Shown piece after piece: positions 15,682-24,000 of a stretch of 64,000 nucleotides of DNA. The notes below the pieces were generated by a model. It made no database searches and was not told the DNA's origin. It worked only from the letters and a program-made list of their open reading frames with translations. This DNA is from a virus: the IMG/VR virus record IMGVR_UViG_3300038465_000091, positions 159,507-223,506 of that record; one strand, 5' to 3'. The position numbers were made by a program, and so were the translations under genes. The first letter of the stretch is position 1. Each line of letters starts with the position of its first letter.

Positions 15682-18600
15682 TGGAAAAATCAGTCAGCTT
15701 GCCTCAGGCATCCCCGCCCAAGGTGGAGACCTGCTCCTCATAACACGCATTGGCTCGCCCAATCAAAGCCTTTCCGTGTCGGCGGCGAGTGTCGCGGCTC
15801 TGGGCGGTGGATCGTTCACCAATCTTGCGACTGGCACCAACACCGCAGCCACATTTACGATAGGCAACGGAGCATCACTCACGTTTTCGGGTATCACATC
15901 CCCAGTCATTACGCAATTAGCTACGGCGTCAGCTTACGCCATCCTCGGTGCATCAGCAGTCACGAACTCGGACGGTGCAAGCACCATAATCAGCGGCGGG
16001 AACATCGGCTCCTTCCCGACCAACACAATCACGCCGGGAAGCCCGCCATGGACTCTTTCGGGTGCAGCAGTGATTACGGCAGTTGCTCAAAACCAGACAG
16101 ACTTGGCTACAGCAATCGCAACTTACCAAGCGATGGGGCCGGGAACCGCCCTTGGTGTGGCTCTCGACGGCCTAACCCTCACCCCCGGCGTTTACAGCGG
16201 CGGCACTTTCACCATCAGCGGCGGAACACTAACTCTCAACGGCGCGGGCGTTTACGTTTTCCTCGCCTCAACTACGATTGGCTTGACGAGTGCTTCAACA
16301 ATCATTCTGGCAGGTGGTGCAACAGCCGCGAACGTTGTTTTCGTTTGTGGCAGTTCATTCACCGCAGCCGCCAACGCTGGCACCGTGTTCAACGGCAACA
16401 TTCTCGCACATACCTCCATTACAGTTGATGGCGGTATTTACAACGGTCGGTTACTTGCCAATATCGGAGCAGTCACCATTTCTACCGCTACCACCATCGC
16501 TACACCAGTGGGCTCTTCTCTTGGCATAATCAATGCGAATGAAATTTTCGGCGTGGTTGTTAGCGGGATAGCCCCAACCGCAGGACAAGTTCTCACAGCA
16601 ACAAGTGCCACAACAGCGAATTGGCAAACTCCCAGCGGGGGCGGCGGTTCGGGAACAGTGACCTCAGGCACCGTGGGACAAATCGCTATTTATGCAGCCA
16701 GCGGCACTACGGTTAGCGGCTTTTCCAATGGCGTGTTTTACCCCGAGACGTATGGCGCGGTTGGCAACGGTATCCACGATGACACTACAGCCATCCAAGC
16801 AGCAATCACAGCCGCTTCAGCGAGCGGTGGAACAGTTCAGTTTGGTGTCAAGACCTACCTTATCACTGCTACGCTTGTAATCACCTCCTCTAATGTCGGC
16901 ATGGCGGGATTGACCGCAGGTACTCCCGTTGGGGGAGGCGCTAGTGGAACCATAATCACTTGCAACAGCGCAACTGTCGATATGGTAAATGTCGGCAACG
17001 GCGGCACACAGGTTCACAGCAATCTTCTAAAAGACTTCTGCCTTGCACGATCCGTCACTCCCACCACTGGAAACGGACTCATACTGAACAGCGTGATCGA
17101 TGCCAAGCTGGAAAACCTCTGGGTCTTCGACAGCATCTTCTGCTTCTATCACCAGAATGCCCAGCTTTGCACGTACACTAATTGCTTAGCTGAATGGACG
17201 GCCCTCAGCAACGGCATCACGGGATACGGCTTTAAGATGGTGGGAACAAACACTACGGGGTTCTTCTCTACGCGAATGACGGACTGTATTGCCATCAACA
17301 AAGCGTCCTCAGGAACTTTCCATGGAATGCACGTAAGCACTTCGGGGGCTGGAGTATCCGATCTTTTCACCGAGGGTTTCGAGACGGCCTCATGCACGTA
17401 TGGAGTGTACATCGACGGAGCTTCATCTAACTTCAACGAAGATATTCATTTCTTAAGAACCATCCACGACGCTTCAACTGTGAGTGCTTTTTATATCACA
17501 GGTTTGAACGGGCACGACGCTTACGTAGAAATAAACGGCGGGTACACAGCTAATCTTGGGTCGGCACCCGCTATCGACATCGAGAACAGTTCTGGAGTTG
17601 TAGTTAACAATGTCAATTTCATCGGGCTCAACGCCGGTACTGGTCCGTGCGTCCTAATAAATGGTTCTAGCTCAAAAGGTAATATCGTTCAGTCGAACGT
17701 GATGTACTGTAGCTCTACGTCGCAGACCGTGATTAGCCTTACGGGGAGTGCCGCGAATAACAACGTCAGCAGCAACATCATAGTTGGAGCCGTGCACAGC
17801 TTCGCCGTTGGTATCGGTCTGGCTTCGTCGTCATACAACACGGTTGACGGAAACACGTTGTCAGGTACGGGCACAGTAGGAATTTCATTGGACACTGGCA
17901 GTGGGCACAACGGTGGAGTCAACGTAGTCGATCCCACATCTATCACAACCCCTCTATTGGATCATGGCACGGGGAATTTCGTTACGATCACTGGAGGCGG
18001 CGGTTCGGGAACGGTCACTCACACGGGTTCGTTGACTTCAAATGCCATCATTCTTGGCAATGGCTCTGCGGATATTAAACCGGGGGTAGTTCTTCCCGGC
18101 AGCGTGACGGTCTATTATGACGGTACGGGAAATTTCAGCGTGCCGGGAGGTGGAGGGGGAAGTCCGGGCTCCCTATTTGCTAAAACGTGGTTTACAACGG
18201 GGCTGGCGGGGCAGAGAGCAATAAATACTGTCTATCAGAACACCACGGGGCAACCCATCATAGTGTTTGGGTGGATGGTGGGAAATAACAACGATCTTCA
18301 AGCCGTGACCGATGCATCTCCCACCCCGTCTACAGTAGTGTTAGACCAGTATGCCCAGTCGGGATTTGGCACCAATTTCTTTTTCATGGTGTCTAACAAC
18401 GATTACTACGAACTCATCTGCGTTGGTGGTACTTCTGTAGCTTGGGTAGAGTTGGAGATTATCACAGGGAGCGTTACATTTTCAGGAGAATTGTCGGGCA
18501 GTCGTTCGCTAAGTACGGTTTACCAAAACACCAGCGGCGGAGCAATGCTGGTGCTGGTCGATCTTTCAAGCGTCGGTGGTGGTACAACCATCCAAGGTAT

Positions 18601-19102
18601 AAGTGACGCTGGCGCTTCCCCCACAAACGTTGTTTGGCAGTCCGATGGGGTCTCCACGGGAAGCCAGACGATCTGGATGATGATTCCGAACAATCATTAC
18701 TACGAAGTGACTTGCTCGGGGGCGTCTGTTGGACATTGGAATGAGTATTCTCTGCCATTCAATGCTTCCAAGTCCATTGATTATTCGATTGCTCCAGTGC
18801 TGAGAAGTCTTCAAGCCATCGCGGGTTCCGCCCCATCAACCACAGGCGTTCAGATAGCGAGTGTGGGCAAAGATATGTTTGTATCGGTGTCATCCCTGCC
18901 TTCAACGACGGGAAATTTGATTATAAACTCCAGTTATTGTTCCCCTCCGGGAACTACTCCGTATGATACCACCACTATGTCGAACACCAATTCGCAACGT
19001 AGTGCGGGGGCACTGTTTGTATCACTTGGGGAATTCTATACCGCTCGACAAAACAGTGGTTCGCCCACGTTGGCTCACTGGTGGGAATATACACTCGGGT
19101 AA
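15674..19102 (+). CDS. Tailspike with ice-binding-like (DUF3494) domain and pectate-lyase-type beta-helix
   Basis: 1142 aa from the ATG at 15674, which has TGGGAG upstream. Residues about 1-70 form a virion-attachment region (MPNGKISQLASGIPAQGGDL). Residues about 77-280 match the ice-binding-like/DUF3494 fold: an ASAYAILGASAVTNS start, ISGGNIGSFP, VVFVCGSSFT and ILAHTSITVDGG. Residues about 350-760 are a right-handed beta-helix opening with YGAVGNGIHDDTTAIQAAI, the pectate-lyase-3 signature of phage depolymerase spikes. From about residue 830, two copies of a receptor-binding-type module carry INTVYQNTTG / LSTVYQNTSG. The spike probably binds and perhaps cleaves host surface glycans. No catalytic residues can be assigned by eye. 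Confidence 0.85.
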   Translation: MPNGKISQLASGIPAQGGDLLLITRIGSPNQSLSVSAASVAALGGGSFTNLATGTNTAATFTIGNGASLTFSGITSPVITQLATASAYAILGASAVTNSDGASTIISGGNIGSFPTNTITPGSPPWTLSGAAVITAVAQNQTDLATAIATYQAMGPGTALGVALDGLTLTPGVYSGGTFTISGGTLTLNGAGVYVFLASTTIGLTSASTIILAGGATAANVVFVCGSSFTAAANAGTVFNGNILAHTSITVDGGIYNGRLLANIGAVTISTATTIATPVGSSLGIINANEIFGVVVSGIAPTAGQVLTATSATTANWQTPSGGGGSGTVTSGTVGQIAIYAASGTTVSGFSNGVFYPETYGAVGNGIHDDTTAIQAAITAASASGGTVQFGVKTYLITATLVITSSNVGMAGLTAGTPVGGGASGTIITCNSATVDMVNVGNGGTQVHSNLLKDFCLARSVTPTTGNGLILNSVIDAKLENLWVFDSIFCFYHQNAQLCTYTNCLAEWTALSNGITGYGFKMVGTNTTGFFSTRMTDCIAINKASSGTFHGMHVSTSGAGVSDLFTEGFETASCTYGVYIDGASSNFNEDIHFLRTIHDASTVSAFYITGLNGHDAYVEINGGYTANLGSAPAIDIENSSGVVVNNVNFIGLNAGTGPCVLINGSSSKGNIVQSNVMYCSSTSQTVISLTGSAANNNVSSNIIVGAVHSFAVGIGLASSSYNTVDGNTLSGTGTVGISLDTGSGHNGGVNVVDPTSITTPLLDHGTGNFVTITGGGGSGTVTHTGSLTSNAIILGNGSADIKPGVVLPGSVTVYYDGTGNFSVPGGGGGSPGSLFAKTWFTTGLAGQRAINTVYQNTTGQPIIVFGWMVGNNNDLQAVTDASPTPSTVVLDQYAQSGFGTNFFFMVSNNDYYELICVGGTSVAWVELEIITGSVTFSGELSGSRSLSTVYQNTSGGAMLVLVDLSSVGGGTTIQGISDAGASPTNVVWQSDGVSTGSQTIWMMIPNNHYYEVTCSGASVGHWNEYSLPFNASKSIDYSIAPVLRSLQAIAGSAPSTTGVQIASVGKDMFVSVSSLPSTTGNLIINSSYCSPPGTTPYDTTTMSNTNSQRSAGALFVSLGEFYTARQNSGSPTLAHWWEYTLG

Positions 19103-19126
19103 GACCGTTAAGTAGGAGAAAAACAA

Positions 19127-19789
19127 ATGTCCGTTTCGTTTGGTCCTAAAATCCCGCAACTTTTCGTCAGCGCAGCCCTCGGTGATAACTACTACACTGC
19201 GGGTGAGGCAATGCTTCGTAGTTTTCAAGCATTGATTCAGCCGAATGTCATCGGCGTCGGGCTGAACACACCGCCCGGCTCACCTGCCAACGGGGACTCC
19301 TACGTTGTTGGGACTGCTCCCACGGGTTTGTGGACAGGCCAAGCCAACAGTATCGCCTATTGGACTACGGATGATCCCACCAACATACCGGGCTACTGGA
19401 TGTTCTTTGTCCCTAAATCGGGATGGATTGTAGGGAGCGCAGGTCAAATCTATATCTTTGGCACATCGTGGGGGCTCATCTCCTCAGGAGTAGCGATCAA
19501 TAATCAGACAGTCAACTACGTCGCCGCCTTGTCCGACAACAACAACATGACGGACATGAACATGGCTACACCCGGCACGTTCACGGTTCCACCGAACTCC
19601 AGCGTGGCTTTTCCGATTGGCGCGGTTCTGACCGTGGTTCAAGCGGGGATAGGTCAAATCACGTTTGTACAGGGCGCTGGTGTGACCATTAACACCCCCG
19701 CATCGCTGGCAACCCGTACTCAGTTTTCAACAATTGCTGTGACTCAAACCGCCGCAAATGTTTGGCTGGCTAGTGGAGACCTCGCCTAA
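19127..19789 (+). CDS. Tail fibre protein with DUF2793-like domain
   Basis: 220 aa with a clear ribosome site (AGGAG). Residues about 40-115 resemble the DUF2793 fibre domain (PPGSPANGDSYVVGTAPTG, then WTGQANSIAYWT and a WIVGSAGQIYIF strand). The C-terminal 80 residues look like a fibre tip of the type GQITFVQGAGVTINTP ... QTAANVWLASGDLA, common at the end of phage tail fibres. It forms a unit with the tailspike and the next gene and is likely an accessory fibre. Confidence 0.7.
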   Translation: MSVSFGPKIPQLFVSAALGDNYYTAGEAMLRSFQALIQPNVIGVGLNTPPGSPANGDSYVVGTAPTGLWTGQANSIAYWTTDDPTNIPGYWMFFVPKSGWIVGSAGQIYIFGTSWGLISSGVAINNQTVNYVAALSDNNNMTDMNMATPGTFTVPPNSSVAFPIGAVLTVVQAGIGQITFVQGAGVTINTPASLATRTQFSTIAVTQTAANVWLASGDLA

Positions 19790-20713
19790 ATGAATACGAC
19801 GTTCAAACTATTTCCACACCGCCACAAATGGTTCTCCAAGTATAATTACATTCCGAGTCCGGGAGGTCGTGTTCTTAACACGGTTTATCAGAACACAAAT
19901 GTGAAATCCCTCATCGTTATAGGAGCCGTTAGCGGAATCATGACTATCTTAAGTGATAGCTCTCCGACTCCAACCACTACAATTCTTCAAGGACATGGGT
20001 TTCTGAATCAATGGTTTCCCTTCACTGTCATCGTTCCTCCGGGTGACTACTATGAGATCGTGGGAACGCCTCCTAATTTGCAACTAGAAGCCGAGCTAAC
20101 GGTCAACGGCAGCCCTGTCGTGTTTTCAGGTGATCTCGGTCCAGCAGGCGCAAACACTCGCGCAATGAACACCGTTTATCAAAACACGGCAAGCAAGGCA
20201 AAACTGATCGTGGCGAACATCGGCTCTTCCACTAGCGGTACCATTGGCTTGATCTGTGACGCTTCACCGACTCCAACGACAATAATCGGCGATTCCGTCA
20301 TGTCCAACGGCAGCACATATCAGTTTCCGATGGTCATGATGGTGCCTCAAGGATACTATTACCAAGTAACGGGGTCAGCGACAGTTTCGAACTGGAATGA
20401 GTATACGCTTCCTTTTGGAGCAACGCAGTCGATTGATCTTGTCGGGAGCCGATCCTACGACACGCCCTACTCCGCAGGCGTGAAGGATATGTGGATCACC
20501 GCTTCAGGTAATGTGACGGGTGCGGGTCAAGTCTCTTCTTCTGGCGCTGGTCAACCGGATCCAGTCGGGCAAACCGCATGGTCAACTTGGCTGGGACTGG
20601 ATGCCATGTCTTGGGCACTCGTCCAGCCAAATGACGTGTATGTTCAGACAGCAGTTCAGACAGCAGGAGTGGACGGGACGTTAACACACTGGTTCGAGTA
20701 CGTTTTGGGTTAA
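19790..20713 (+). CDS. Fibre protein built of the tailspike C-terminal module
   Basis: 307 aa, starting directly after the previous stop (TAAATG). It repeats the module at the C-terminus of the 15674 tailspike: VLNTVYQNTNVKSLIVI and MNTVYQNTASKAKLIV, each followed by a DASPTPTT turn, a PPGDYYEI / PQGYYYQV strand and a WNEY(T/S)LPF end. It ends WFEYVLG, nearly the same as the tailspike end WWEYTLG. It lacks the beta-helix, so it looks like a duplicated receptor-binding tip made as a separate protein. Confidence 0.65.
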   Translation: MNTTFKLFPHRHKWFSKYNYIPSPGGRVLNTVYQNTNVKSLIVIGAVSGIMTILSDSSPTPTTTILQGHGFLNQWFPFTVIVPPGDYYEIVGTPPNLQLEAELTVNGSPVVFSGDLGPAGANTRAMNTVYQNTASKAKLIVANIGSSTSGTIGLICDASPTPTTIIGDSVMSNGSTYQFPMVMMVPQGYYYQVTGSATVSNWNEYTLPFGATQSIDLVGSRSYDTPYSAGVKDMWITASGNVTGAGQVSSSGAGQPDPVGQTAWSTWLGLDAMSWALVQPNDVYVQTAVQTAGVDGTLTHWFEYVLG

Positions 20714-20800
20714 GAGAGCTTTATTTATCAGTAGTTTACTGGATTATTTGACTTTAGTATTCAAAGATAGGGGACGATTTCCCTCCATGGAGAATCAAAA

Positions 20801-21037
20801 ATGTCGAAAAAGATAGCAGCACAAGATGCCACAGCAATGAACAGCCTGTATGCTGGCGAACTCGGTCGCCTCGGCCTCAAGGTCGCACAGAAGGACGCAA
20901 AGGACTCAGCCGCAGGGCAGTCTCACGACCCTCAGGCTTTCGCCGACCACCAAAATTATATGGATATCCTCGAATCGGTTCTGAAGGAAGACGAAAAGAC
21001 GGACGGCGAAGCCGCTAACGACCCGATCACCGACTAA
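20801..21037 (+). CDS. Small acidic hypothetical protein
   Basis: 78 aa preceded by TGGAGAATC. It is helical, polar and Ala/Asp-rich (QKDAKDSAAGQSHDP), with no recognised motif. It is followed 9 bp later by the strong ribosome site of the giant 21047 gene, so the two are probably co-expressed. Confidence 0.6.
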   Translation: MSKKIAAQDATAMNSLYAGELGRLGLKVAQKDAKDSAAGQSHDPQAFADHQNYMDILESVLKEDEKTDGEAANDPITD

Positions 21038-21046
21038 GGAGGAAAG

Positions 21047-24000
21047 ATGAAGCTGGACGCCACACAAGCGGCGGCTGCCAAGCTTTCCCACCTAATCGAG
21101 CCCGGGCGAACCGTCTATTCCACAGACGGCCACGCCTATAGGGTCTTGTCAAAGATCGCCGCTGGCGGCTCCTTGAGCTTCCGACTTGCGAACCTTCAGG
21201 GACAGCCGGTTCCAATCCCCGCAGACTTCTCCCCGATTGACGGGGCTCGGATGCGTTTCGCGTCCTTCCTGAAGTTCGCATTCAACAAAGACCTCACTGC
21301 GATTGTCAACTCACTGATTGAACAGGCGGGGCTCCCCACTGACCCAGCGATGAACTGGGCTGGGTGGTTTCAAAAGGTCTATGGCGAAATCCTAGCATCT
21401 GTTACCCCCAACTTTGATCTCCAAGACGAGATCATGTACAACACCGTCATTAAGCTCCTGATGATGCGTAAGGACAAGGACGGAAAAACACTTCTGGAAA
21501 ACGCTGCCGACAAAATTTCAGGTTTGTCCAGCGGCATTAACAAGATAAAGCGTCAACTTCGTGATCCGAACTTGACTCCAGACGAAAAGAAGACGCTAGA
21601 GAATCGACTCCACTGGCAGGAAAAAGTTAAGGCTGATCCTGTGGAGAAACAAGTCAGCAGCCTCCTGAAGAAAACTTTCGAGTATTACGCACGACATCAT
21701 GCTCGTGTGGATGCGAAAAATTACGCCTATTCGGTGCATACCCCCAGCCATCGCCTCGAAACGGAAAATATCGAAGACGTTGCTATCGAACAACCCACAC
21801 CATCTGGAGAGGGAACGTATAATATCCTTGATACCGAGGAACACGGCGTGGCTCCGGGCGTCGGACTGGGCGAGTCCGAACGCGACATCATGCAGTTCAT
21901 CGATCAATTCCAAGAGTGGGTGAGGGGCAAGGAGACCCCGAAATCCGCTCCTAACTATGCCGAATTGCTCAGGATTTACTGGGATCAGGCACAGCGAATT
22001 GACGATGTTAAGATCAGCGATCTGACTCAAGAGTGGATTCGCCGCACAGGTTTGAGCTTTGACTCCCTGAAGCAGTATCGGGATAAGCTCGGCATCCTGA
22101 TTCGAGATTTCGTCTACGAGAACAAAGTCCAACTGGGCAACTCCTACAAGTTCGTGGACTTGCTAAAGCACATGTTCCCGCCGCCAAAGCAAAAAGCACG
22201 TCCCGCCAAGGCTTCGTCCGACCACCATCACGACCGAACCGAATGCAGAAAGTGCGGCAATGTCCAGACTTGCCGTTGCCCTGCGACCAAGGTCACGTCC
22301 TATGTGGCTTCCTGCGACAACTGCAAGACGGCGGATGGTTTGGAAGCACGAGTGCTTGATCCGAACTGTCCTGAATACAAAAAATACGCCGATGATTTGA
22401 TCCGTCGCTTCGGTCAGACATCGCAGGTCTCCGAGATGCTGGGACAATTCGAAGATGAGCATTTCCCCACTTGTGTACACTGCCAGCAATACAATCAGGA
22501 TTGGCGGGCAGGTAAGGTATCAGCGGCAAAACCCAAGTGCCCCCATTGTGGCTCTGACGATTACGGCTTGATGCCCACGGACTTCGAGACCGCCAAGTGC
22601 AATGGTTGCGGCAAGAACTGGAATCATGGCATCGTCAAGGGTATCAATGATCCGAAGGAAGCTGCTCGCACGGCGGATGATGAAGGAGGGGGTAAAACGT
22701 GCGAAAATTGTGGGAGTTATTACGGTGGGTATACATGTCTTAATTGTGGGCGAAAAAAGAAGCTGGAAGAAGAGGTAGATCGTACCAGCAAGGAACTCAA
22801 GAAGTTCCCCAAGGGACCAACAGGCATGACGCCCGACGATGTGAAGGCTACTCCCGAATGGCAGGCGGCTAAACGTAATTACGGTCAAGCCTTCGCCAAG
22901 CTGCGAGAGTTCAATTCCAAAAAGTGTGCTGCCGATGATCCGACTCGTGACACCCTTGACGAGACGCTGAAGTATGACAACCCAGACAAGGACACCAAGG
23001 GGTTCCACGACCCCGCCGACCTCGGTCAATGCGCCTGTGAGTGGGATGAATGTCCGCTGGGTCACCAAGCGGGTGGGTGCCAGAATCCCGCAGCCCACAT
23101 GCTTGAAATCTATGGATACAAAACCCGCTACTGCCAGCCATGCACCGACGCAACTATCGAGTACATCCGATTGGAACAAGGCACTGGCGATCCCGATGAC
23201 ACGGTTAAGATTCTGTCCTCCGCACATACTGCTGGTGCCCCGTACTGCGACGGTTGTGATCGTCTGAAGGCAAACTGCATCTGCGAAGGCTGCGAGTGCC
23301 CAGAAAATAAAAACGCAGGCAAGTGGGGCGATAAAATCAAGAAGATGGAAGCTCGACGTGGCGAGTTCATCGAGAAAACTCTTAAGAATGCCGTAGGGCC
23401 AACGGAAGAGGATGATCTTGAGATGGCTAGGCGTGGTCCGATTCAATACGAGGAACTACCCGAAATGGAAACCCGAATTCGCCCACGAGAAGAACAGTCG
23501 AAATTTCCGACTCCTCGACCTACTACACGGCGTAAGGAGGGGATGCTCGGTCATGATTTTGTGGATGCCGATCAGCAAGCGATTCGCCCCGACATTACGC
23601 CGGGTGACACTGGGCGCTTACCTCATGGACGCACGCAGGGATCAGTTAAAGAATCTGCGGAACTTGCTGGTCGCGGCGGGGATAAAGATGACGTGCGCGG
23701 TGCGGGCGATCTGTGGCGTGAAGAGTTTTACCAAAGCGGCAATGCGCCCCCAAAGATTGCGACATCAGGTAAATGGAAAGTTCTTCTGCGGGATTCCAAG
23801 GGGAATCAGCGTGAGCAGGAGGTTTCAGGCGTAAATTACGGCTCTGCCGAACGTGCTGTGAGAAAATATATGAAGAATGGTGAAAGGGTTGTGTCGATGA
23901 CTATCGCAAGCAAGACGGCTGCCCCCGCTCCTGCGGCACCCGCACAGGCACAAGCACCAGCGCCCGCCCCAGCACCAGCAGCCACTCCCGCCCCTCCAGC

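Noticed and set aside
5662-20780. AGATAGGG / TATAGGTG strings upstream of 3240, 5682, 15674 and 20801 as a late promoter motif
   Set aside because: The strings differ from each other, spacing to the genes varies, and they overlap ribosome sites; not enough to call a motif.
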